64,000 nucleotides of DNA. Origin: Viridothelium virens. Lineage: Eukaryota; Ascomycota; Dothideomycetes; Trypetheliales; Trypetheliaceae. The translations under genes and the position numbers were made by a program. Within the stretch, counting starts at the first letter, position 1. Every line of letters begins with the position of its first letter. The notes below the pieces were generated by a model. The model saw only the letters and a program-made list of their open reading frames with translations, was not told the origin of the DNA and did no database searches. The DNA is taken from NCBI GenBank assembly GCA_010094025.1, contig ML991830.1, positions 1 to 64,000 on the forward strand, in the 5' to 3' direction. Positions 10,765 through 21,171 of the stretch are shown here, one piece after another.

Positions 10765-12249
10765 ATGTGGAAACAAATCGAGGCTACTGGCCCACACTTG
10801 ACCTATCTTATCCTCGGTGCTTTCCTCCTCACCTATGCCACATTCTCTCTGTACATCCGTAATAAACTCTATCTCTCTGAACCACCATTGGCCACATTAG
10901 TTGGCATCATCTTCGGTCCGAAGTGCCTCGGATCCTTGAGCCCAGGGGAATGGAATCTCGGCGATGACACGATGCAAGAATTCACCCGCGTTGTCCTTTC
11001 CGTCCAATGCTTCACCATTGGTGTCGAGCTCCCCAAACGCTACTGGAAACGGCACTGGCGCAGCATAGCTATGCTCCTCGGTCCCGTTATGGTTGTCGGC
11101 TGGCTCGTTTGCGCCCTCTTTATTTGGGCCCTCTTCCCCGTTTCTTTCCCCGCCGCTCTCACCATCGCCGCTTGTCTCACTCCAACCGACCCGGTCCTGG
11201 CTGCCTCCGTCCTCTCCGAATCCCCTTTCAGCTCCCGTGTACCGATGCGTTTGCGGCAGATGCTCTCCGCCGAGTCGGGATCGAATGATGGGACCTCGTT
11301 CCCGTTCCTCTACATCGGCCTCAGTATCCTGTTGCGCGCCACTGTGGCAGCGAGTCTCAAGAAATGGCTCCTCATCACCATCTTCTGGCAGTGCGGATTT
11401 GGTATCTTGCTCGGGCTGCTGATTGGCACGACTGCGAACCGTATCCTGCGCTTCTCGTATGCGCGTCATCTTGTCGCCAATGCGAGCTATCTGGTCTTCT
11501 ACCTTCTGCTTGCCCTCTTCTGCACTGGCGTCGCAAGTACCCTCGGTGTCGATGACTTCTTACTCGCATTCTCGGCAGGCCTGGCATTTTCTCGCGATGG
11601 CTGGTTCCCGGCAAAGACGGCCGAGAATGTCTTACCCACAGTGATCGATCTCCACCTCAATAGTAGCATGTTCGTCTACTTCGGCGCCAGCATTCCGTGG
11701 GATGACTTCACGGATGCGGGCTTTCCTGGCTTGTCGGTTGGGAAGCTCTTCGCCCTGCTGGCCCTGATCCTTGCACTGAGGAGAATACCGATCATGCTCA
11801 CGCTGAAACCGTTCATCCCGGACATCAAGTCTTGGACCGAGGCATTGTTTGCTGGACACTTTGGGCCGATAGGGGTAGGCGCGCTGTTCTTGTCGATTGA
11901 AGCGAGGGCACAGCTCGAGACGGATACCTCACTTCCGTTACCTCATCCTCCGAGCCACCCGCCAGGGACGCCACATCGACTGGATCATCCGAGGGTAGTG
12001 GCAATGATTTGGCCAGTGATCTGTTTTATCGTGTTGGGCAGTACTATTGTGCATGGTCTGAGTCCGTTGGTAATCGGCATAGTGTCACAATTGCAGAGAG
12101 AAAGAAGTGGAAGCGGGGAACGGCAGCCCCTGATCGGAGGCTCGGAGCGGAATGATAGGTTCGAAGGCATGGTGTGGGATGAAGAGGAGGATGATGCGGG
12201 AGAGGCGCCGGAGGGCCCAGGCCTAGAAGTTGGCGACGGGCATCTTTGA
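10765..12249 (+). CDS. Na+/H+ (K+/H+) antiporter, fungal Nha1/Sod2 type
   Basis: A plasma-membrane cation/proton exchanger of the CPA1 group, extruding Na+ or K+ for protons. Intronless, 494 residues from the first in-frame ATG. Hydrophobic segments fill residues 10-440, about 12 in number. The core motif TPTDPVLAASVL (around 139-150) carries the conserved Asp, and ESGSNDGTSFPFLYIGL (around 170) matches the ESGxNDG signature of the family. A later block GPIGVGALFLSIEARAQLE followed by SLPLPHPPSHPP is typical of filamentous-fungal members. The C-terminal cytosolic tail is only about 60 residues and acidic (DEEEDDAGEAPEGP), far shorter than yeast Nha1, more like Sod2. No partner gene is seen beside it. 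Confidence 0.93.
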   Translation: MWKQIEATGPHLTYLILGAFLLTYATFSLYIRNKLYLSEPPLATLVGIIFGPKCLGSLSPGEWNLGDDTMQEFTRVVLSVQCFTIGVELPKRYWKRHWRSIAMLLGPVMVVGWLVCALFIWALFPVSFPAALTIAACLTPTDPVLAASVLSESPFSSRVPMRLRQMLSAESGSNDGTSFPFLYIGLSILLRATVAASLKKWLLITIFWQCGFGILLGLLIGTTANRILRFSYARHLVANASYLVFYLLLALFCTGVASTLGVDDFLLAFSAGLAFSRDGWFPAKTAENVLPTVIDLHLNSSMFVYFGASIPWDDFTDAGFPGLSVGKLFALLALILALRRIPIMLTLKPFIPDIKSWTEALFAGHFGPIGVGALFLSIEARAQLETDTSLPLPHPPSHPPGTPHRLDHPRVVAMIWPVICFIVLGSTIVHGLSPLVIGIVSQLQRERSGSGERQPLIGGSERNDRFEGMVWDEEEDDAGEAPEGPGLEVGDGHL

Positions 12250-13031
12250 TTTACTACAAAAGAAAAAACATATGGCACAACCATTGTTGAGTAATCAGCG
12301 TAGGCGCTTTTTTATGGGAAATCAGGAAGGATTTATCATTGGATCGGCGCTCAGCTTGTTTGTGGCACAAGTCAAAAGTCGGAAAGAGTCTAGTGATTGC
12401 CCTCATATCTGAATATATATGTATCAATTGCAGTAACCGTCGAATCTTCCATAACAACGTTTCGTGAATCATTATACTGTCATCGGAGTTAGCAACTGGC
12501 CGTAAATGCGATAAGGATGAGGAGGAGCTCTTGGTTGACAAAATTCTGAAATAAGACAAGTCATTTTGACGTCGGACAATGAGATGCAAGGGTATCTGTC
12601 TGATACGACTTCAAACCCAGCTCCATTTTAGTTCTGCAACCTGGTAACCTCTCCGAAGAGAAGTCACGTCTTGCTCTATTGCGCCACAGTTTAGTCAAAG
12701 AACCTGTACCACATTGTATCTTATCCTCCAGGAAAGCACCTAGGCTTCACGAACTTCTGAACTACAGATGGTATCCATATTAGATAATTGCCTAACGTGA
12801 AATAGGCTGTTTAGATAGAATACATCCTTCCCAGGGCAACTTGATTCTACTACAGCCGTCCATAGTCTGTCCCGACATCAAAGAACACTTATCGAGGGAC
12901 CCCCAACACCGTGCAAGCTTGCTCGAACCCCGAACGCTAAAACGCAATCATTCGCATAAATCTTGGGTGTTTCTCTGGAAAACATAAAGTGAAAATATCG
13001 TCGATGACCGCAACACACCGGTCTGATCTTT
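12250..13031. other. Intergenic, antiporter to CAC2 (convergent)
   Basis: The 3' ends of two converging genes meet here. It is AT-richer than the flanks, with short frames on both strands and no recognised gene, RNA or repeat. Confidence 0.4.
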
Positions 13032-15635
13032 TCAGTCCTTGGACCCGCCCACTCCACCCTCCGAGCCACCGCCAGTGACCGGCGTCGGCGCCACCCTCCT
13101 CCTCTTCGTCTCCCTCTCCCTCTCCACCTCCCCTTCACCCTCCCTCTTCGCAGCCCCAACCGGCGGCGCAGCGGCAATCCCCGCCACGCCCACCTGACTG
13201 CCGACACCACCGTGATTACCCGGCGTCTGCGGCGGCGTCGCAAGCGGCAATCCGCTACCGGGCGCCGCAACGCTGGGCACCTTGCCCATACTCGGGGTTG
13301 CGGAGGCGAGCGTATCGCCTGTGGAGAGGGGCACGCTGTCTGGGGTCTGAGCCACGCCGGCGGGGGGAGGGGCGAACGAGGACTGGGTTGCGATGCTCGA
13401 GGCTGACATGCTGCGTGCTGGGGACGAGGGTCGTGGGTTCGCGCCGGGATACTGCATTGCTGAGGAGGCAGAGCTGAACATGGAGGGGGAAGGCGAGGGG
13501 GCTTGCGTGGGAGGCGGGAAGGAGGGTGGAGGGTAGGGACCGCTGCTTGTGCCGGGGTTGGATGTCTGACGAGCAAGAGGAGCGGGAGCGGGATGAGAAG
13601 GTTGTGTGGGAGTATGGGAGGTTGGCGTGGAGGAGGCGGAGGCGTTGCTGGCAGAGGTGTTGATGCCTGGTGTGTTAGAGTTCGAGTTGCTATGGCGGTG
13701 GGAGGAAGTGGTGGGGACGGTGTGGATAGGGCCTTGGTAAGATTGGCCGAGTTCGCCAGAAGCGAAGGTGAGGGCGGAGCAAAAGCCGTCGGAAGATGTC
13801 ATGAGGAGTATCTGACCGTCATTCGACCTGCAGGAAATTTGTTAATCGATGCATTGCTTGCTGGGACAAGGATTGACTTACCATGTGAGGTCGGTAAACG
13901 TGGCGTAATGCAAGTTGCTCACTATGCACAATGGCTTCTGTTGCTGAGTGTCGTACACGTAGACAGCATCCTGCGTTGCAACACCGTAAACAATACGATA
14001 TGGAAGTCCGAAAGCAGGCTGTGGCCCAGCCGGTGGCCCGGGAGTCGACGAGCTTTCCCTGTCGTTTTGTTTTGGTGACATGGCGGCAGCTGCGCTTGGG
14101 GAAGGCGAAGGAGCTGATGTAAATGGAGGTGGATCCATTGATGAGTGGGAAGCGGGAGGTTTAGACGGCATCACCGGTTCCGGGAGAGCGGGAATGTCTT
14201 CCTCTGCAGAGGCCGTATCCACTGTGATGTGTTTTGTCTCTGAAGGCACTGTCCGCAAGGTATAGTACACAGGTGAACATTTCACGGCTATGGATGGCTT
14301 CTTATGCCCTGGCAAATAAGCCACAGGAGGCTTATTCAGACCAGCACGGGTGTATATGTAGACAGTATTGATGATGTCTTCCGAGGTCTTGGCAGCATCA
14401 GTCGTCAAAGGGTGAGAGGTCTTGTATTGACCAGCAGGCGTGAAGAGTAGACTTCCGTCAGGAGCGAATGTGAGTCGACGGAAGAAAGATGTAAAGGTCT
14501 CATTCGCATAGAGATTGGCGTTTCGGACTCCCACTGACCCTGTCATGCCACCGCCATTCAGCCCACCACTCATGCTTGGTGACTGTGGCATCACCGCAGG
14601 TAACGGCATCGACGGTGAAGGCGAGACCGATCGTCGGACAGAAGGCGTTGTGGAGCCGAACGATGATCTTCTACTGTGAGAGGTTGGTGGAGGGTTCATT
14701 GGTAGTGCTAGTGAGTTCGGTGTCCCAGGCGCGGAGGGAATTGGTGATCCTATAGCGGCGGCAGCACTCTCAGAGACGAATTGGGCTCTCGACCCAAAAT
14801 CGGGAGGGGCCGGGCTGTTTGAGGATATCCTTCGTGATGGTAGATCCATCTTTGTGGCTTTGCCATGCTGTGCCAGGGAGAATTGACCATCTTTCGTCTT
14901 CAATGTGTAGATATGCACTGATCGGTCTGAGGATTGAGTAGCAACGAATTCGTTCAATGGATCCCAGGCTACACCTTGCACATAATGATTGTGTTCTGCG
15001 ATTTGTCGGACAGTTTGGCCTACGTGCCGTTAGACAGTATTTCAGGTTGTACCGTATGGAAGTGGCATACCAGTGTTGGCATTGTATATCCGAGCAATGT
15101 TGTCCATGCTCCCGGTGATGAAGAAGAGGCCGTCTGGCGACCAAGCCAGGTCATAGATCTCTGAACCCAGCGACCGACACATGTGCTTTACCCTCCATGT
15201 CTCCTTGTCATCCAAGCCATCTTCTCCGAAGCCTCCACCAGGTGTATGATTTTCGGAAGGTACCCAGAGTAGGACGTTTCCATCGTCGCCAGCGCTGCCA
15301 AGCATCTCACCTACGGACTGTCGGTCAGAGCATACAGGATTATAGACGGGTTGACTAACCTCTAGGACACCATCGAACAACATTGACGGCTTGTGAGTGT
15401 TTGACCAAGCTGGATAAGTAAGTCACTTTGCAATCTTCCCCGCTATTCTCAACCTTCCATAGCTAGTGCATGTGAGCCAGAGTGTGGAGCCAAGGTAGTC
15501 AATGAGCTCACTTACCCGAACATTGTTATCTCCGCCTGCAGTGGCCAATCTCCCCTTACCGTTCTTCTCAAAATGTGCTGAGTAGACAGGAGCGTTCTCG
15601 TTGTGCCAGGACACCAACAACGGTGCGGCCTTCAT
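13032..15635 (-). CDS. CAC2: Chromatin assembly factor 1 WD40 subunit (Cac2/CHAF1B)
   Basis: The middle subunit of CAF-1, which deposits H3-H4 behind replication forks with PCNA. Five exons on the minus strand: 15516-15635, 15360-15462, 15071-15310, 13882-15019 and 13032-13827. Introns are 49-54 bp, all GT-AG, and total coding is 798 residues. WD40 signatures appear in order: HNENAPVYSAHF with GRLATAGGDNNVR at the N-terminus, then AVNVVRWCPRGEMLGSAGDD, DLAWSPDGLFFITGSMDN, GVAWDPLNEFVATQSSDRS, then after an insert FFRRLTFAPDGSLLFTPAG. Later come KKPSIAVKCSPVYY, FGLPYRIVYGVATQDAVYVYDT and LHYATFTDLTWSNDGQILL. A Ser/Pro-rich insert of about 100 residues sits between the mid repeats, and the last 230 residues are disordered with a basic KRRR stretch. 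The order of blocks is that of the Cac2 family. It is somewhat longer than usual because of these low-complexity regions. Confidence 0.92.
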
Positions 15636-17810
15636 CTTTGAGGTGGAGAGGCTGAAGCCCCACTCAGTCTGATTTCAGAGCTCTGTAGGACACAGTTACG
15701 GATGGTGGCAAGCGAGTGACGTTGCGGTTGAATCGAATAGGTTCAGTGAAGGTCGAGAAGAGTGGAAGAGCAGAATTGAAAGTGGTCAAGTGAAGAAAGC
15801 CGATGTGCACAGCATGAGACGGAGCGGTGACGCCGAGCGGAGCAGCAGTCGAGATGGGGAAACAGTGTGGCTGTTTGAGACAGGGCGGTAGCCAACGCCA
15901 CTGCAGGTTGGCTTCGACGCCAGTTCAAACGGTGCACGCTCCAGCACACAGATAGGCGAGTAAAAGAAGGTCTGATGGAGATGGGTGAGAAGCTTAGGGC
16001 AGCGTGGGCAAGTCGCGTGTCGTCCAACCCACGTCCCGCGCGCGAATCCCGCTCATTCTTTTACTGTTTTGTCGAACACGGAACCGTCAAATTGCCTTAC
16101 ACCCGAAACCCTGCTCCATGTATGGCCAATCTTGCCTATTCTATCCTACCTTGCTTTTTGGTCTTCGGCCCCTTTGGAGACGGTCGTCAAACTGTTTCCC
16201 AGTTGATCGTCTCCTGAGACAGTCAGGGAGAAAAACACAATGAACACTCTCAATGGGCATCTCTGCACGTATCAATATATAGACCGCGTACTGTACGTCA
16301 GCAACAAGGTTCAATCGCAGTGCTCTCGTTCCTACTTTCTATCGTAGTAGCGCTGGCGCGACCTGGGGTCTTATTCAACCTCCCCTCTGCTGATTTCAAA
16401 GTCATGTTCGAAATCTGAGATAGCTTAGAGGCATGTATTCGCGGAAGAAAATCTGATATCGTTGACTTGCTTATAAAGGAGAGATTTCGGTTTTCATTTC
16501 TGTCAAGAGTAGGAGGAGATACAAGAAGACACGCGATGATCTGTCGACGGCGAAGCATGGACTCAAGCTAACAACGCCGACTGAATCTTCCTTTGCCAGT
16601 ATACAGGCCACGTACTCGGACCCGTCTTGAGATGCGGCACCTGTATCATCTCCGATCGCTGGCTCGGACTTCCAGTTCATTCTCCTCACTTATCACGGTG
16701 CTCCCAGCCACAATTACAGTCCTTTGTTGTCGACAATTTGCTGTTGTCGCCGCGAATGTAAAGAGCCGACTGCTCATGGGATCCTTCAGACAAGAACCTT
16801 TCCATCGGTCTCACTTGCCCTGAACTGCTTCGGTACGCATGCTCGAGCCGGACAATCGGACCATGATAAGGGCAGCTTGTCGACGACGTGGGATGGCCTA
16901 TCCTAGCGCTGGCTCTGGCGCGGCTACTCGAGATTCTGTTGTCTGACATGCTGGAAGCCTGGCCCTCAGCAGCCGTTACTTTGGAGGATCCGACACGGAC
17001 CGACGATGCATCACTCTCAGCCGGAGCCTTATTAGTCCTTCGAAAACGTAAGCTCCACAATGTATATCGAAAACGACGCCACGATTCAGTCTTACTGAGT
17101 GGAAGATGTTGCCATTGTTGGGCCTGGATATGGGAAGGTGCTCCAACCGAGGCACAAGATCCTTATTACCAAGAGCAGTGTGCAGTTTGACTGACATACG
17201 ATCTTGTGCTGAGAGGGCTCTTGCTTGGTGCTGTGTCGTTGGGAAGAGCAAGGACGCTCACGCTTAAATACTCCTCTGTCCTGGAGTGCCACAGCAAAGA
17301 CAAGGCAACTGCTTTTCTTCTTCATTACACATGTTGGGCCGGAAGGATTGTCGAGCAGTGCAATGAATGGAGATTCGTCTTTCGAACATGGCCGCCTGCC
17401 CAGTCTCAAGACCTTCGCAGGTGCCGCTTTGCTGGTGCCGCAATGCAGCAACAAGGCGTCTGCTAGAAGATGAGATCATTGCAATTGTGGGCGGCTTCAC
17501 TTACTGCAATTGTGCATTCTACTTTTGTTACCTTTACTTGCAAAGGTGGAAAAACAATCGCTGCCAGCATGGAAGCTTTGTGTGTATGATTCAAGTGGAG
17601 TTGCGGAGTATTTCATGCAGCAGCATACCCAGAAATATCTCGAGATTACCTTGCCAGTTCCCTATTGGTCATTCGACTTCTGTCAGAAGGCTTGTGGTGA
17701 TCAAACGCGTCAACGCTAACGGATGCGACCCATCGCTTGCCAGAAATGTATTTTTGAGACGACTGAGCAGTCGGTCTCTTCCGACGATAGGCCGCTAGCC
17801 AGCATGCTAA

Positions 17811-18077
17811 ATGACCATCTCAGGTCAATGTTCATTGGTTGTTCTCCTTTTGACAGCCGTGCCGGCCGCCTTGTGCACCCGATCATACGGAACGCTAGAA
17901 TGCCGGGCCATTGTCACGACAGGACGTATCCGCCTAGGAGCATCGACCAGCCGTCCACCAGTACTTACAGGCCGTTTCCTATTGGCTGTTCTTCTTTTGA
18001 AAGCCTGGGCAGCCGCTGTGTGCAGCGAACAGGGGCCTCAACGCCCGCCCACCTTATCTACGTCTGCCTGCAGATAG
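17811..18077 (+). CDS. Possible small secreted protein
   Basis: An 88-codon frame beginning with ATG. Its first 22 residues look like a signal peptide: polar start, then SLVVLLLTAVPAALC and a plausible cleavage after Ala-Leu-Cys. The mature part has a few cysteines and no known domain. A second hydrophobic block, LLAVLLLKAWAAAVC, near residue 52 is a DNA-level copy of the first. This could be a candidate effector-like protein or a chance frame in repeated sequence. No promoter, intron or family support was found, so the call is weak. Confidence 0.18.
   Translation: MTISGQCSLVVLLLTAVPAALCTRSYGTLECRAIVTTGRIRLGASTSRPPVLTGRFLLAVLLLKAWAAAVCSEQGPQRPPTLSTSACR
17823..18016 (+). repeat. Diverged direct repeat, two copies about 148 bp apart
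   Basis: Blocks beginning near 17825 and 17973 share ATTGGyTGTTCTyCTTTTGA followed by a GC-rich stretch ending in TTGTGC or TGTGTGC. About 47 bases align at roughly three-quarters identity by eye. A third, weaker relative lies near 17657 (CCTATTGGTCATTCGACTTCTG). Confidence 0.45.
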
Positions 18078-18412
18078 CTCGTGGATGTGAAGCGAGGGAG
18101 ATGTCAGGCCGCCTCGTTCCTGGATACGAATGAGTTATGGTTGGCTGGTCTACTTTTGCGTCCGACGGCCAGGCGCAAAATATCCATGCAAAAAAACGGT
18201 AGTCCATCTGCAAGCAGATTCTCTGCCAGCCTTGCCATGTTTCCCGTTGGGATATTTGAGTAGCTACTGCCTCCATTCTTCTCGAGTTTAATATTCCGTT
18301 CTCGTGTCATACAATCGCACCTAAGCTTCTTTTTTTCCAGCGAGGTTCTCCCTCCCATTCTGCATTGATATTCCTCATATGCACTCGTTCTAACCCGCTT
18401 CGAGCTCCTGTC

Positions 18413-21171
18413 ATGGATGGCTTAGGTCAGCCGACAAATTCGCAACTCTACAAGAGTCTGACTTTCAAGGAGAAATGGGACTTCCTAAAGCCAGAGCTTA
18501 AGCAACTCTACCTAGAGGAAAAGGAGGGAAAGATATCATTGAAAGAAATCATGAATATCATGAAGACTAATTGGGGATTTGACGCCAAGTAAGTTGGCAA
18601 AGTAGCCTTTCTAACCATTCCGCTCTGTTAATGCGTTCTTTCTAACTCAGTATGTAGTGAATCGCAGTACAAATATCAATTTCGCGTCAAATGGGGATGG
18701 AAAAAGAGCATATCCTCCTCTAAGAAAGTGCGAATCGTTGAACGTGGTCAACAGAGAGCGGCGGGGGGCAAGCCGACCGTTGTAATCTACAAAGGGAGGC
18801 AGGTTGATCCCAAGAAGCTACGGCGCTTTATCAAGGAGATATTTAGGGAAGTAGGGCCACTGGTGCCGGTATCGCACGATAGGTTAAAGAGTCCGAGCCG
18901 CCAACTCAGCACCACTCATATCCTCCCACACGACAACACCATGTAATCTCGCCCCTCCAGAATGCTCCAAAGTCCGGACTGATGTTCAAAGCAGACTTCT
19001 CAAATGGAGTATACCTTATCAAAGTATCAAATCGCTTCTCTCTGCGCCTGCCGACAGCTTTTCTCCCTCTGCAATGACTATCTCAACGCCAAGCGATGTG
19101 GGTATTCGCACTCCACAAACGTATGACCCAGGAACTCCCAATCAGGATCCCCCATCGCCACTCACTGTCGATTTCAAGAAGAAGACTGCCATTGACAGAG
19201 CCAGTCTGTTCGTTCGTGGCGATCACGCTGAGTTCATCAAAAGCATGACCAAGATGGAAAGGGAGTACGTAATGATTCAAGGTCTAGCGGAAACTGGTTA
19301 TCAAATAACTTACGCATCAGATCACTAGGACCACCATCACGTGGTTACATCAGTTTTGGCTTTACGCTTTCAAGACCGCCAAACACTGGGGCAGAGGCCC
19401 TCGAACCTGGTCCGCCGATGCTCTTGGTTTCGCAAGAACGCAATCACCCACTCCGATCCAATCCCCAGCAGATTCTGGTCTCATGGGAGCATCTTCAAGC
19501 CAAAAGACGCAGTTCACACCTAATTGGAGACCACCTGACCTCTGTCGGTGGAGTATACACGTGCGATTCACAAACTATGAGGGGGTGGCCTCGCCTTCGC
19601 CTTTTGAAGATACAGATCCTAATGATGAGAGTACCCGGACTATCTGGCCAGAAGCACTAAGAGACTCACCCTACGAAGATCCAGATCCTAATGATGAGAG
19701 TACCTGGACTATCTGGCCAGAAGCACTAAGAGACCTACCCTACGAAGATCGTCTTGTACAAAATCTAGCGAGCAACGATTTCACAAACCTCCAGCCAGAC
19801 AAACTTCCTATAGCCACGCGATATGTTGCTCAAGCTGCCCAATGCTCGCCGGAGCAGATGCTCAAAGAATCGCTCGGTTTTGCTATCATGAGCGGAAATG
19901 AAGAGCTTGTTCACGAGTTGGCGGAAAAGACAACCCAAATGAAAATCGACCTATCCGATATGTATCCGCTCCACATGGCAGCAACTTATCTTCACGGGGC
20001 CAAGACGTGCTGCAACATACTCGATGACATCCTCGAATTGTTTCCACCCGAAATCAGAATGCATCCAGATGAGCACGGCCACACAGTCCTTGATAACCTC
20101 ATGCAGGTCGTATTGAGAGCCCATAGCAACTGCTCTCCTGGAGATGTCGACGATACACTCAAAGAACAGCAACGCTTTCTTGGCGAGGAGATCGATATTT
20201 GTGGGCGATGGGAAGCAGACTCGGATTGTTACTGCAACCTTCTCGCAACTGGTAACAGCCGAGTTCCACTTACCTGGAAGCACAAATTTTGCCATACATC
20301 CGCACAAGCCATCACACATTGTATTCGTAATCTTGAGAACCGTGGCCTTTCTCTCGATCAACCGAGCGGCCTCTTCTCGAAATATTGCTCAAATTGTGGG
20401 AAGAAGTTGCAACTCATGCCCCTCCACGCCCTTATTTGCGTTGCTTGGCTTCTTGCGACAGCTGGATGTGAGGAAGAAGACCTTTTTGGAATTCTCGCTT
20501 GTGTGTTGTCTCTCATTGCGAATGGCGGGAATCCGTGCGAGACTGCAGATATCTCTACTGGCGCTCTTTTCGGTCAGGAGTGTTCGACTGCCTGCGATCA
20601 CTGGGAAATGCGACCTTCCGATTTTGCAGAAACTCTAGCTACTAGCTTTCGGGAAGAGTTGCCAAAAGTTACAAGAATTGGATGGGCTATCTTGCATTAC
20701 GTCCTGAGACGAGCTGAACAAGAAAACGACCTCCAACCACCTTGGGCCGACTATTACAAGGTATCCTCACGATTCACGGAGGACGAGAAGATTCTGATTA
20801 AAGGTGGAGAACTCCCTCTTGACGAATTTGAGGAATTATCTGGCTACTTTAGAGCGTGCTCACAGGACTGCACGAGGCCTTTTGGTAAGGACAGATACCT
20901 CGGGCACCTATGCGCAGCGGTTCAAACTGAACTACTGAACTATCGACGCCTCAATCCTGGCGATCCCTGGATTTCGAGGCATTTCAACATGGAAATTTTA
21001 TTGAAAGACTTGGAGAACGATAGCGCGATTACGATTGGGTACCTCGAACAATCGATGATGCGACCCTACTGCGTATGTGGCAGGTTCCAACTTACCGACT
21101 ACAAAGTGACTATCCGCGAAGACTGTGCCAAATATTACTTCACTAATCTCGATGATTATCATCTCACTTGA
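18413..21171 (+). CDS. Clr5-domain protein with ankyrin-like C-terminal region
   Basis: A Clr5-domain protein, a family named after a fission yeast silencing factor and common in Pezizomycotina. My model has four exons: 18413-18588, 18658-18882, 18995-19268 and 19321-21171, giving 841 residues. The Clr5 domain is at about residues 15-75 (EKWDFLKPELKQLYLEEK, ISLKEIMNIMK, ESQYKYQFRVKWGWKKS). Next comes a basic stretch (PTVVIYKGRQVDPKKLRRF), and after the third intron WLHQFWLYAFKTAKHWGRGP, a block I associate with this family. The long last exon has an ankyrin-like block (YPLHMAATYLHGAKTC) and Cys-rich pairs (CSNCGKK, RPYCVCGRF). The exon 2/3 join is the least certain: the donor is GTTAAA, chosen because it restores frame into LLKWSIPY. 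A 69-bp tandem duplication lies in exon 4. Its molecular role is unknown, so I infer only possible DNA or chromatin binding. Confidence 0.82.
19606..19743 (+). repeat. In-frame 69-bp tandem duplication in the Clr5 gene
   Basis: Two adjacent 69-base units, 19606-19674 and 19675-19743, encode 23-residue repeats containing DPNDEST, TIWPEALRD and PYED. They differ at only a few bases, so the duplication looks recent and keeps the reading frame. Confidence 0.9.

Larger units (their letters stand above)
15636..18412. other. Gene-poor interval with a diverged repeat
   Basis: The first 400 bases are the likely CAC2 promoter. Beyond that, short overlapping frames occur on both strands from 16.3 to 18.3 kb, none matching a known family. 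Between 17656 and 18030 there are related blocks reported separately. I find no transposase, reverse transcriptase or terminal repeats. It may be old degraded sequence, or hold small genes I cannot see. Confidence 0.4.

Noticed and set aside
10897-11469. 190-codon minus-strand frame
   Set aside because: Antisense to conserved antiporter membrane segments; the plus-strand frame carries the TPTDP and ESGxNDG motifs.
12878-13576. 232-codon minus-strand frame rich in Pro and Arg
   Set aside because: It shares the strand of CAC2 but uses another frame of its disordered C-terminal exon; the CAC2 frame is fixed by upstream WD40 exons.
15636-18412. A decayed transposable element in the gene-poor interval
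   Set aside because: No transposase, reverse transcriptase or terminal repeats were recognised; the local repeats alone do not support a named element.
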